Positions 32,644-44,634 of a stretch of DNA of 64,000 nt are shown here, in pieces; position 1 is the first letter of the stretch; each line of letters starts with the position of its first letter. The stretch is taken from assembly GCA_015680905.1 (NCBI GenBank), contig CM027377.1, positions 7,712,501 to 7,776,500 on the forward strand, given 5' to 3'. Source of the DNA: Coptis chinensis (taxonomy: Eukaryota; Streptophyta; Magnoliopsida; Ranunculales; Ranunculaceae). The notes beneath the pieces were generated by a model, which saw only the letters and a list, made by a program, of their open reading frames with translations, was not told the DNA's origin and did not search any database. A program made the translations under genes and the position numbers.

Positions 32644-35474
32644 ATGTATAGGGACTTCTGCAAATGGCGCATGTTCAGCATCACTGCATTGCAGATATCG
32701 ACTCACTTGAATAGAGACTGGAAAATAAAAGTCAGAGTGGCTAGAATATGGGAATCAATTGACTATTCAACAGAGGAAGTAAAAAGTCTCGACATGCTCC
32801 TTATCGATGAGCATGTAGGTGTAATTGTATTAATTTTTTCATTTTTTTTTTCTCTTAGTCAAACTTAATATATAATAACATCATTTGCACTTTTATCAGG
32901 GACACCGGATACAGGCAAGAATTGATCAATTAATAATGGGCAAATTCAAGCGTCATATAGTTGAGCAAGAGATTTACAATATGGATCGATTTTCTCTGAT
33001 AAAAAGTGACAAGAAATATAATGTCGCACCTGGAGAATATATTATTAGTTTCAAATGGTGCACCAATATGAAGCCACTCGATATGAAGATTACAGACTTT
33101 CCAGAGCATGTATTTTCATTTGTGGATTTCAATAAAGTACCATCCAAGATTGACAACAAGCATCTCATAGGTAAGTACTGCTAGAATTATTTATCGATTA
33201 CATTTAACGTCATTCTAATATTTTGTATATATATATATATATCCAGATATAGTTGGATGTATATTCAGATGGGACGAACTAAGGACTATCACAAAAAGAA
33301 ATGGATGCAAAACTACTGTAAGGGATATATGTTGAACAGTAAGTTATTTCATTTCAATCAAACAAACAACTTTCCATACACCTCTCTAACCTAACACATA
33401 TGCTATCTATATATTATTACATTATGTAGTGGATATGTGTTGAAAATCACACTATGGAGCAACTCAGCAATGCAACTCAATGATGAAACGGTCAAGAATT
33501 CTAACGCAGCAGTTTTGATTGTTACTTCTGCGAGCGTTAAATATAAGGGTATGTTTGTTCACATCAAACTAGATATTTGTATTAATTGAATTATATTACA
33601 TTTTGTTATCATATAAATTATCCGAAACTTAACGTGTTGCAGATGAGAATGCAGAATATGTTTTGTCTTCTACAGCTGCAACAATGCTATATTTAAATTT
33701 GCAAATTCCACGAGTTGCAGATATAATAAACAGGTACGTACAACTCTCTTTGAAGTAGAATTGCGGCTCATTATCAGCAATAATAAATTGAATAGTTATT
33801 CACTGTCAACAATGAAATCTATGAATTTCCTCTTATATATCCCAACAACACAAACTTAGATTAGTGTTAGCAATCATTTGTAGCCTTTATTCAATCATTA
33901 AATGATTGTGCCTTCTAAAAAACATGCTAGATATTATTCTTTATTTTCAAAGAAATTGCTTCACACGTGATTGTGTATTGTATCTATGTGTTTGTGTCAC
34001 TTAATTCCCTTACACTCAATATTCCTTATGTGGCCTTCATTTTGATGTTCTGTATATGATCCCATATTGAGGTGACATCAAACTTTTCTTGATTGAAATT
34101 GCATAATCAATATAGTTAGTTCAATACCAACTTTTAAATTGTTGAATAACCCATAAGGTGAAATTCCCACATGGTTGATGTGATGTTGTGAATCACCATC
34201 TAACATTCTTAAGTAAGCCTTTAATTATATAGGTCTCTTAAAGTCTTAATTATACACTTGGTGATCAAACTTAATAGATATAAGCAATATCAAATGTCTA
34301 CGACATGGGACTTCCCGGGAGGAGTATTTACTAATCTTAATTAAATTGAGTTTCGTAATGTGGAGATTTTTTATTTTATTTTTATTTATATCAAAAATAA
34401 AATTACTTTTACATCGTCTGAGAGCCTTCAGTAGTCCCCAACTTACAAACTTCTTAAGAAAAGAATCTAAAATAGGTATAGTTTGAGTCCTCTACTCTAT
34501 GTAAAAATTCCGGTCTTTTGTCCCACCATTGCTTCTGTCTATTTTATAGTGTTGCTCCTTTCTTGACACACAAGTCTACACTGAAGTTGGCTTTTCTCCA
34601 TGTGGGGATGCCTATTCTATTCTATTAAAACTATATCCAAAAAGAATAAAAAAAGATAATAAATATTTCAGTCCAAATCTATTGTTCTTATATCTTTTTC
34701 TAGCTGCTAAACTTTTGCTGTCTTTAAATTGTTTTTTTAACATCCAATATAACGATCAATAATATGTTGTAATCCTTTCTTATATCTCTTTCTAATCAAT
34801 TTAATTTTTGTTTTGTCTGATTATATGACCAAATTATAGTTGCAATGTCTGATGATTTATTTCTATGATAATATTATGTGATCTCTGACAATTTTGTTTC
34901 GCTACAGTCCAATACCAGCATCGCGTACACTTCTATTACCAGAGCCTCCTCAAGCACCACCAGGAATCACAGCACAGCGAAAAACATTGTCAGACATAAT
35001 TGCTTCAGTTAATGATGCTTCATCAAAGGTATTTTATACAAGATATGTTAATCTACATCTTTCATCTCTTACATATTCCATACCATTTAACAAACAATCT
35101 TATTTACAGCAAATGCTTTTCACCTGTGAGGCTACTATTTCTCAAATACTTCATGACAAAGGGTGGTCTTACAATGCATGTCCACGTCTAAAATGCCTAA
35201 AAGCAGTTGATATCACCAGTAACGGTTACACTTGCATGAATCACGAGATTGTATCACCAGAACAAAGGTAAATTTTAACTTCTGTCTATAACTTCTTTAT
35301 TATATTAACTTCTTTAATATAATTACTTTATAATGTGTAGGTATCAACTACGAATGGAGATAAAAGATGACGTATCTATCGCAAAGGTTGTAGCATTTCG
35401 ACCTAAAGCAACAACACTCCTACAAAAAACAGAAGAGGAACTAGCTCGCATTGAATCACAGGTGAAAAAAAATT

Positions 35475-35557
<83 letters not shown>

Positions 35558-35940
35558 CACTTACTTTGAACACGTATATCCAATTCTATTTAAAATAATG
35601 CCCAATCTGTATTTCCAGGAAAATGGTACAGAGACAATACTACAACTCTTCCAAAACTTGGTTGGATATAAGGTCGTATTTCATATAAAAATAATAAGTT
35701 TCAACAAACAACACAAAAACAGTTTCTTCACCCTTTCAAAAGTTTCTCCAATCATGAATGAATCAACAAGTCATCCATCACCAAGTTTGAATCAAAACGT
35801 AAGTACAACGATTTTACAATTTGAACTATTTACTATAAACTTTTGTCATCTCATTCATACAATCTCTTCGTGCTTAATTTGCTAGTGAGGACACCTACTA
35901 TGCTGAAGAACGCCACTATGAAATGGAGAAATCCACTTAA
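32644..35940 (+). CDS. RPA1-like single-stranded DNA-binding protein, Helitron-borne, about ten exons
   Basis: Likely exons: 32644-32814, 32900-33170, 33247 to about 33338, 33430-33548, 33643-33733, 34908-35028, 35110-35267, 35341-35461, 35619-35798, 35890-35940, with GT-AG borders that keep frame except at one junction. The first two exons give an OB fold (WKIKVRVARIWESID, LDMLLIDEH joined to GHRIQARIDQLIMGKF) as in plant RPA large subunits (DUF223). The middle has TITKRNGCKTT and LKITLWSNSAMQLND. The exon at 35110-35267 holds the zinc-type pattern ACPRLKCLKAV with YTCMNHEIV, as in the C-terminal DNA-binding fold. Plant Helitrons commonly carry such genes to coat single-stranded DNA. The third exon reads into a stop (TGTTGA) and its donor lacks one G; both look like one-base losses. 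Confidence 0.8.
35475..35555. repeat. Poly-A run followed by (TA)n microsatellite
   Basis: A run of A and then about 33 TA dinucleotides within an intron of the RPA-like gene. Confidence 0.95.
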
Positions 35941-36707
35941 CTCCACCTAGCTAACTTATGTTCATATCGATCTTTTGTTATTTTGCAACATCTCAGCTAA
36001 TTTTGACGTATACAGTCGGTCATGGTATGTAATTATTTGTTTGTGTTCGTGGTACTGAAAAAAACTAAGTATCACATGAAACATACTGGGTCAAGTGGTA
36101 AAGAAGACTGGGGCAGTAGCATGCATCTAATGTATCTGTCTGTGATGTTATTTTTTGTGTTTTTGTATATGTGAAATCAACTTTGTAATTTTTTTTGTCT
36201 TAATTAGAGTATAGTTTACCGAACTCTTACAAAACAGCGTAGGCTCTATACTCGATCTATAAATTTGTATTGTTATTGTGGTGGATATTTTTGTCTTTTT
36301 AGTATCTAAATATATTATCTCGGCATTTTTGGAATATTCCTCTCTCTATGTGTGTTGTGAGGTCTCCTTCGTCGTCTCCGGCTTTCGCTCTCTCTTCAAT
36401 TTTCAATTGCTCACCGCTATTGTTTACACAACAAGAAATTCATAAGATTATGTAAGATAAATAGCAATAGAAATCTTTGTTAATCTCATGTTGAAGGTAG
36501 CAGAAACTATCTGAGAAGTGAGTGACAAAAATTTTGAACTTCACAGCCAATGCACAAAGAAAGGAAATGAAGGATTATTAAGACTTCTCTGTCAGGTGAT
36601 TTAACAATAAGATATTTTGCTTGCATAATCAACACTTTGTTCAAGTAGAAGAAGAAAAGTATATATTACACATTTCCTGAAATGAATTTGTTATATTTTA
36701 AATGTAA

Positions 36708-36757
<50 letters not shown>

Positions 36758-36815
36758 GCTAATCTCTCTTCTTAGCAGGTCAGATTATTCTCTAAACGTC
36801 AACTAAAAGTTGGCT
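35941..36815 (+). other. Helitron 3' region without genes
   Basis: AT-rich, no credible frame. A CT-rich patch at about 36340-36420 and a long poly-T run at about 36711-36756. Confidence 0.5.
36711..36756. repeat. Poly-T tract of about 46 bases
   Basis: Homopolymer just upstream of the Helitron 3' end. Confidence 0.95.
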
Positions 36816-36847
36816 CAAAATGTGCGCGAGCACGTGCATGATGCTAG
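36816..36847 (+). promoter_or_regulatory. Helitron 3' terminus: hairpin plus CTAG
   Basis: GTGCGCGAGCACGTGC can fold (GTGC/GCAC stem, GCGA loop; also the palindrome GCACGTGC). ATGATG and the terminal CTAG (36844-36847) follow, then host T. A hairpin about ten bases before CTRR, followed by T, is the Helitron end rule. Confidence 0.75.
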
Positions 36848-37735
36848 TATATATATATAGAAAAATATGGGGGTCGATGAATAGTAGATTCACATACGTC
36901 ACAGGGGTAGTTATGTCATTTTACAGCTTTTAATCTTTTTTTAATATTTGTTTTTTGTTTTTAAAGGGGTAAAATGGAATTTTTGCTATTTTTAAAAATA
37001 GTTTTTTGATAAATGTGTGGGTTTTGGTGGATCCCTGTGTCGGGAGAAAAGTTTACATCTAAGGGTATAGTAGTAATTTTAAATGTATAAATTAATGAAG
37101 AAAGTGAAAAAAACTCTAGTGTGGCCCCACGTGGGTACCAGATGCACAGTGACTATATATATATAGTGGTACAATGCATGCATGACAGGCTTGACAGCAT
37201 CAATTTAAGGCATATATATATATTTTTACTCACGCATATTCTCTCTCCTCACCATATCGCTCTAGTTTCCAAACCAAACAATATTAGTGGCTCCTAAAAA
37301 AAAAGAATGTGCTAATAATTAGAAACACCTCCCTAGATTTGTTTAAATCTCCCTAAACTATTTTTAATTTTCTATGGCCTCCTCAAAAAAAAACAAACAA
37401 ACAAATTAAATAAACCTTATACACATTCTACCGAAAACCTATTATCGTACTCAACCCCCATCATCTTTGATGAGCGGAAAAAAAAAAAAAAAAAAAAACA
37501 AAAAACAAACAAACAAACAAAAAAACACAACCATCCTCTTTTTTCTTTCTCTCCTGTTTAATAAAAAACCTAAAATCTAAAATAGGGCAATATCTCTTCT
37601 GTGCCCAAAAATTATTTCTCTCCTGTTTAAAAAAAACCTCAAATCTAAAACAAGACAATATCTTTCGTTCTTCGGATTTCTCTTGCATAGAAATTTTAAT
37701 CGTTAGTAATGTATTATGTTGGTAAAAATTTGCAG
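36848..37735. other. Right flank of the Helitron, no gene
   Basis: Contains (TA)n tracts at about 36848-36860 and 37153-37163 that bracket 36861-37150, an AT-rich stretch without frames that might be a small decayed insertion. Oligo-A at 37478-37498. Nothing coding until the exon at 37736. Confidence 0.45.
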
Positions 37736-38167
37736 GACACGATTTTTCACACATATAAGCCCGAGTTGAATTTGAATATGAGGAGTGATGGGTATGTGAG
37801 GGTGAGCAATGTATTGAACTTGAATATGAAAACTTTTGCTGATATTCTGATAAGATCACATACGGTGGAGGATATTAGGGAGGTGGGTTCGTTAAACTGT
37901 TATTTTAGTTTGTTTATTTGTTATTGTTTTGGTGTTGGTACAATTGTGTGGTCAATTTATAACAAATAACGTTAAGTGATGATCAAATCGAAACCTATGG
38001 TCCTCTCGTTTATAATAGTTACATTTCGTCCAGTATAGTAGTCTTTGGTTCCGTCTCTCATATAACACCGTTTGCAGGCTGTTGGGAGGGATAATAAGCA
38101 GCGGTTTAGCCTCTTGGAAGAAAATGACGAGCAGTTGATATGTGCTAACCAAGGGCACACTGTAAAG
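37736..38167 (+). pseudogene. tRNA 2'-phosphotransferase gene fragment, two exons
   Basis: Exon 37736-37882, preceded by TTTGCAG and followed by GTGGGT, reads ELNLNMRSDGYVRVSNVLNL and RSHTVEDIRE. Exon 38078-38167, after TTTGCAG and before GTAATA, reads AVGRDNKQRFSLLEEN and LICANQGHTVK. These join in frame and match the N-terminal domain of the Tpt1/KptA family, which removes the 2'-phosphate left at the junction after tRNA splicing by transfer to NAD+. The catalytic-side motifs of the second half (CVHGT, HFS, and a late arginine) are not found in the next kilobases, and the start region of the protein is missing. A further short frame at 38274-38330 does not fit the family. Either a truncated pseudogene or a captured fragment. 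Confidence 0.7.
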
Positions 38168-39568
38168 GTAATATTTTCTTGGAGCAATGTATCTGTTCTT
38201 TCATGATGTTTCAGATAGTGGAAGCCTTTGTCCAAAACTATCAACCATCATGTTAAAAATTATATAAATACAGGCAATAGTCTCACATACTGGCCAAACG
38301 GATCCTATTGTTCCCTCACACTTCAACTGAAGTTCGTATGACATGACTTTTCTTTTTAAATTTCATATAGAATTTAGTATTACATATTTAGTTTATATTT
38401 TGATTTTCATGTTTGATTGTTATAGAACTTCTTGGTAAACTTTACATGTTCATTGAAATTAAAACATGGCGATGATCATATCAAGTACTCACCTGATTAG
38501 TATGTCATTTGATAAATAGATTGAGTCTACTTCAACCACCAACTTAAGAACATACATCGGGACTCGCAATACTCTCTTAAATTTTGACCCTAGAAACATG
38601 TAATAAAACATTTTAGCTCCATACTGCAAATACAAATATCTCTATCAAACACGGGTTTAGCGAGAATCTACCAATCAAAGATCTCTTTTTTCCCCATTGA
38701 ACTATACTTTTAAGCTTTTTCATAATGATTGATTTTGGTTCCTTTATTTTGTCTACGTATCAAGTTGGGGAAGAGGCGAGCACGTTAGTAGAATATTGCA
38801 AAAGGTATGATAATGGGTTCTTTTGATCCTGTAACTGATTTATGATTTAGTAGTCAAGAATTTATTTTCATGCAATTAACTATATGAATATATATTACAC
38901 AGTTTTATTGACTCTGAATTAACTTTATATTATATATGAAACCCATGCTTCTTTTCAACATAATATTAGAAAACTCATCATGGGAAGCAACATAAGGCAC
39001 ATACACAAGGGTCTTTTAGCTTTTAAATTCTAACCCCAGTAACCCATACCTCAAAATGTTTTCTAATCTATTTTGGATTTTCTTTGATTTGATATATTTC
39101 TTGATTTTGTTTCAATTTTGGATTACATTTTTTTGGCGTAATCTAGACTTTGATTGCTCATTTTCTTTTATTTTTTTTCCCTTTTATATTTCTTTCATTC
39201 AACTGAATGATGTATCAAAATTTTGTAGCATTGCTCACCATAATAGTACACCATTGAACGTTTTACTTGGATTTGGTTTCAAATATGGAGGGTTTTTTTT
39301 GTTTATTTTTCTTTTTCTTTTATTTTTCAAAGACACCATATATTGTCAAATTGTGTTGATTAATAATAGGTTCATTCCTTTATGGTTTCTCAGATTGTTA
39401 GCTTTGAATATTAGGTTCATTTTTGCCACTTTGAAACTTATGATTTGTTACACAAATGTGTCTCAAGAGTCAATATTGATTATGCATGTACAACTGTCAG
39501 CGATGTACAAACAAGTTTACTCTTTCGACATGATCGTCTCAGGTTTGCATATATGATAGTTTGTCGAT
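38168..39568. other. No supported gene
   Basis: AT-rich. The 166-residue plus frame at 39056-39556 is Phe/Leu/Ile-rich and low in complexity, with no family resemblance. One splice-like exon candidate at about 38766-38804 (VGEEASTLVEYCKR) is too short to assign. Confidence 0.5.
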
Positions 39569-39576
39569 ATCTACTA

Positions 39577-40385
39577 AAGGAAGGGCTTTTTGTGTCACTT
39601 TTTAAGTGACACAATAAGTCACTTGTGTCACTTTTGAAACTAATTCTGAAGTGACCTATAAGCCCCCGACACATAAAGTTCTACCTAAAGTGACACAAAA
39701 GCCTTCCTAAATGTGTCACTTTTTGTTAATAAAAGTGACACTTAAGAATAGCCTCTTGTGTCACTTTTAAGAAAGAGTGTCACAGTGCTTGTCAAAAGTG
39801 ACACTAGTTGTATCAGTTTTGGACCAGAGTGGAACATAATTTCGTCAAAAGTGACACATTAAGTATACTAGTTGTGTCACTTTTGGACTAAAGTGAGACA
39901 TAAGTACGTCAAAAGTGACACATTAAGCATACTAGTTGTGTCACTATTGAACCAGAGTGAGACATAAGTACATCAAAAGTGACATATTAAGCATACTAGT
40001 TGTGTCACTTTTGGACTAGAGTGAGACATAAGTACGTCAAAAGTGACACATTAAGTATACTAGTTGTGTCACTTTTGGACCAGAGTGAGACATAAGTACA
40101 TCAAAAATGACACTTTAAGTATACTAGTTGTGTCACGTTTGGATCAGAGTGAGACATAAGTACGTCAAAAGTGACACATTAAGTATACTAGTTGTGTCCC
40201 AGAGTGAGACACAAGTATGTCAAAAGCGACACAAAAGCCCCTTACTTCTTGTGTCACTTTTGGGAATCAACTCCATGTAACTCGTATGAAAAAGAAAACG
40301 ACACATAAGAGTGGTCAGTTGTGTCACTTTTAATATATATTATGTCACTTTTTCCAAAAGCGAGACAAATGAAAATAATTTTTTT
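39577..40385. repeat. Left subterminal array of the CACTA element, about 63-bp units
   Basis: About seven units of TAGTTGTGTCACTTTTGGAC, AGAGTGAGACATAAGTACGT and CAAAAGTGACACATTAAGTA, start to start about 62-66 bases, between 39800 and 40210, flanked by looser copies. Each unit holds the word GTGTCACTTTTG and its reverse complement, so transcripts would fold into strings of hairpins. Confidence 0.85.
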
Positions 40386-41221
40386 TTAAAACTTTTTCTC
40401 ATTTTTGTATTCGATCGTATTCATTTCTCAACCTACATCCTATACGTCATAACCAAAATCCCATTAACCTGCTTTATGACAGAAACAACATCCACATACA
40501 TTTATCAACACATCACAACCAAAATCACTTTAACCTGCTTTATGATGTGGAAACAATAGCCACTTGAGAAGAAAGAAACAACATTCAAAACAATTAATTT
40601 CTATTGATTTCATCGATCAAACCAAGTATTTATCATCTAGTTTGACTCCCAACAAAATAAGTCATTCCAATACCAAAAAAAAAAAAAAAAAAAACTACAT
40701 AGTGCCAATACTATCCTAGCAATATCTTAGTTTGTTGTGCGCACTTCCAACTCCAAAAAACCTAGCTGCTATTTATTCATCTGTTAATCGATCCATGCAT
40801 CCGCATCACAAAGTCCTCATTCCACAATGACTACAAAAAATAAAAGAGCAAGTGAATCAAGAAGGGTACGATATATTACAAAAGTAGGAAAAAAAATCAA
40901 TAAGAACAGTATACGTTAGCAAAAGAGTCCAACAGTCTTCATGGGAATTTCATATAAAGAACGAAGTTGACCAAAGCAGCATATTTGTCACCTTTCACCT
41001 CAACACAGGCAATCCAGAGAACTAGTTTATCCCACTAATAGAAAAGATTGATTAATGCATGGTGTCACCATAGCGTGTGTGCTTCACATAGTATCGTGCC
41101 AAGCATGTCAATTATTCATGAACAATCATGCCTATAAAGTACTAATATCGAATTCTCCAAGAGAAGAATTGAGAAGTTCCACCAAAATCATCAATTCTTA
41201 ACTTTCCATCCTGAAAGCATC

Positions 41222-41465
41222 AAATAGATTCACATTCAAAAATCTGGCAGTAGCATAGTGATTCTAATTATTATTATTTTTGTAAAGAAAGAATGCATTC
41301 AAAATAAATTAGTGAACAGAGACAATTACCTCATAATCTGACTCCGAAATTCCTAGATTCTCCCTTGTTTTTGCATTGGACATTTCATCAAACTACACAA
41401 ATGCATTTCCTCCTACACAGGCATCAAACATGACTACCTCAGAACTATACTCCAAAAGAGGTGCA
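41222..41465 (-). pseudogene. Possible captured exons inside the CACTA element
   Basis: Minus strand, about 41465 down to 41330: EDHAPLLEYSSEVVMFDACV, GGNAFV, a stop, then FDEMSNAKTRENLGISESDY, ending at a GTAATT donor. A second piece after a TTTCAG acceptor at about 41219 down to 41150 reads DGKLRIDDFGGTSQFF. Composition looks coding and the borders look spliced, but I do not recognise the protein. It may continue the gene whose first exon lies at 43815-43960. Confidence 0.35.
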
Positions 41466-43814
41466 TGGTCTTCATCATTGGACTTGTGTCTAACTGGGAA
41501 TTAACTCTGAACAAAATGCAATCAAATGTGATGATAGTAATAATGTGGACAATCAAAATTCACCACCCATTTCTCATGTAAAAATAGGCATACCGTTAGG
41601 GAGTTGGAAACAATCCGCTCCATCTTCAATTCATCTCAAGTTGCAGTAGCTCAAGCCTTCTATTTGTTCATTATGCTGCGACAAGTCAAGCATAAAAACT
41701 ACAACAAGTCTTATAACCAAAATTTACATAAACATAATCGAATGGTCAATGCAGCGGAGGCAACTTACATTGCAGCTCAAAGTTTCAAACCAGAAACTCA
41801 AACCTTACTTGTATTCAATTAAAATCAACCATTCACAACTTCGATCTGCTTTTATAAAAGTTCTTCAGTATAGCAAAGATGATGATATTGAAAAATTGAG
41901 TGGTCTGAACTAGCTAGAAAAAAAAAACATTAATCAAGTGCATTCAAGATTGAAGCAAAACTAGTCGGTTCAGAATGTGAGAAGTTGGAAAAACGCACAC
42001 CATAAGCACCTAACCATTCCATCACAAAAAAATAATAATAATAATAAGAGCAGATGCAACTTTAATAGTAGGTTCCAACTTGTATTGAATGAAAACATAA
42101 ATATATACTTCATAGTTCCAAGTGCAAAAGCAAAAGCAGCAACTGTGTATAAAAAGAAAGATAAAGTGAAGTGTTAAACTATTCGAGTTTAGGTTGCCAA
42201 ACTGTGAGACGTGACCCAATAAACTTCTATGCCTATCAACAAATTCATTCTCTATACTACAGCGTACAAACAGCTTTAGTGACAGATATAAGTTTACTTA
42301 ACAAGGAACATCAGTCATACGAGAAGTGAGTCAAGTGACAGAAGGTGTAGTTTTATTATTGATTTAGCAAACAGTTACAATAAAAAAGTGACTTCCACAA
42401 AGGGACGCGCGGTTAGCTCAAATCTAGGCTTCTGGAGAGGACCACATTTAATGTAACATGTTCATGCACGCGCTTAAAAACTGGTTTCAACCTTTCAATA
42501 AGTCCACTGAAGAAAACATAGAATTTTTTTGTCCACTTAAGCACCTAAGCTTAAAGGCACTTTTATTATTACTCTATCAAAATTCAAAAGTATGGACGTA
42601 TGATGTTTGCTTCTTCTCTTTTCTTTTGTTTCACCACAGGTTATTGGATCTTAGTTACGCACCCCAAATGATAATTTTAGCTCTGTAAATAATTATGAAA
42701 TTACATTCCGTGATTCTGGATACAATATGAATGAAGAAAATAGGAATGTTAAAACATACAATTTTTCTTGATACAAATAGGATTGCTAAAAGCTACACTT
42801 GAAGCAATAAGTGTAATTCAGCTAGTCCTTGGTGCATGCATAATACCACACGACTCTCATTATTAACACTTCGTTAAGGAAATGCAAGCACTTATATATT
42901 ACTATATATCAATATGAAAAGTTAGTTATAATCTTATGAGGCTCAAGGAAATAAACCGGAAACTTACAGGCAGCAGCGTAGTCCCATAACTATAATTTAT
43001 GCAAATGAGCCAAATGAGAGTAGTTAATGTGTGAAATTGAGACTTCGGGACAAAGGCAGAGTGCACAAGGTAACTTAGCTCGTATAACTTGAATTTGATA
43101 TAAACACTTGCGAAGTCCACTTTATAAAGTAGGTACGCCTTCCTACATAGTATATACTAAGATTAGCATGTATTAACACCTTGGAAAGCCATTACATCCT
43201 TATGAGGGCAGATCACAAGGAAGTCTCCTTTACATAATATATATATGCATTTGTGCTGGAACTAACTAGCAACCAATAAGATTGAAACTTGAATGAATAC
43301 CAAAAGCAAAATTTTGTCTGACATTTTATCAAATAGATATCACGCAACTTGCCTAGCTAGTCAATGCCTTGCATAGTATGCAACACATGAGATCAGTAAC
43401 ATTTATCAGCTCCTTCTCTCCCTCCCTTAAAGCATTCAAGCCCGTATTAGAGGGAATTCTACTGATCTGAAACTAACAAGATAGAAGATACCCTCATTTT
43501 TTTTTTAATTCCATCATTTTCTACTGAAATAAGATCAGTAACAAGTATAACTCATACAAGAAAACCCCCATCTTTCTCAACTGTTAAAAAATTAACGAAA
43601 GCGTTGATCTTGTATCGATTTCCTAATCCAAGTCAGACAAAATTAAATCAAACTCATAATATTTGCTAAGGCATGGACTATTGCATTCGTTTTATGTACC
43701 TTACACAAAGATATATATGAGGCTTAAATAAAAGGGATACCTCAGGGGCATTGACTTAACTATGCATTCCTCAATGAAAACTTGATTAAAGTAGCATATA
43801 CATAACAATGGTAA

Positions 43815-43960
43815 GTAAAGCATACCAGGTTGGGCTTGGAAGTAGAAGGAGGTTTGTGAGAGTAGGAAGTGGAACCAGGTATCAGATCTTTTATTGGGGA
43901 AGTACCTATTTTTGTTTAGATCAAAGTAGAACCCGGGAAATTCTTGTAAGACAGACACAC
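43815..43960 (-). pseudogene. Captured first exon of a DCAF4-like WD40-repeat gene
   Basis: Minus strand: LQEFPGFYFDLNKNRYFP, then in the next frame IKDLIPGSTSYSHKPPSTSK, ending at a GTATG donor at about 43826. Plant and animal DCAF4 (WDR21-type substrate receptors of CUL4-DDB1 ubiquitin ligase) begin with LPGFYYDPEKNRYFPIKG-type sequence followed by PIPGS, which this resembles closely. An extra C in the CCCC run after RYF shifts the frame. The upstream 44000-44600 (minus-strand leader with GA/CT-rich tracts) looks like the gene's 5' UTR and promoter. No WD40 repeats are seen in the element. Confidence 0.6.
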
Positions 43961-44634
43961 CAAAAATAAGTTTTCTTTCAACATAACAAAAGATTAAACA
44001 AAAAACAGACTAGTACCTTGTTGTGGCATCTTTCAAACTTTGGCGCGATGTTTGTAGAGAGAAGAGAGAGAGTTTTTTTTTAAGTGTTTGGAATTCTGGT
44101 AAACGGTTAGTTATTACCTCGTACCTTTTCTAGTTTCGAGGCGAGCTCGGATATCTCAGTTTGATCCAATTAGGGTTGAAACCGTTTCGATATATCATAA
44201 TATGTCGGAGATATCAAGCCACTACAGTCGGTATTTCCCCACCTTAACTATTAGAAAATTAATAGAGGGAGAATCGATTGAGGAGCTTACCAAATTGATC
44301 TTTCACTTTTGAGCTACCCACAACTAAACTGCCGAAAGACAGATCTCATCACAGCACCCGAAAAGCAGGGAAAGGAAAGGCTTACCTCACATGCCCGACC
44401 CTAACTGAGTGAATTGAGGGCGTTGAGAAGGAGGAGAATATTCCACTTTGCACTAGTTGGGCAATAAAAAAACTTCCAGTGCAGATTGGAGTTTGGGGAG
44501 TTAGTGTGTGGGAAGAAGACGGGATAACAGAGAGAGAGAACTCGTGCCCTTATTTTATTTGAGGGATCATGGATTTCTATCCTTACTAGGATGATGATGG
44601 GCGCTTTAAAGCCCGTGAGCTCTAGGAAACATTC

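Larger units (their letters stand above)
1700..36847 (+). mobile_element. Autonomous-type Helitron, split by two LTR retrotransposons
   Basis: A rolling-circle DNA transposon. In order it holds: the N-terminal Helitron domain (about 2340-4611), the Rep HUH nuclease (14501-15763), the PIF1-like helicase (27352-29234), an antisense captured host fragment (30439-31618), an RPA-like gene (32644-35940) and a 3' end with a GC-rich hairpin and CTAG followed by T (to 36847). The Athila-like insertion (4612-14500) and the Tat-like insertion (15769-27351) are each flanked by 5-bp duplications, and the Helitron sequence resumes on the far side. Taking out both insertions leaves roughly 13.7 kb, a normal size for a plant Helitron with RPA. 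The start coordinate is approximate because the 5' terminus was not found. Stops and frameshifts in Rep and two large insertions make it inactive. Confidence 0.85.

Noticed and set aside
35475-35555. (TA)n tract as a functional hairpin or origin
   Set aside because: Simple microsatellite in an intron.
39056-39556. 166-residue plus-strand frame rich in Phe, Leu and Ile
   Set aside because: AT-rich composition alone gives such a frame; no motif, no splice context and no resemblance to a known protein.
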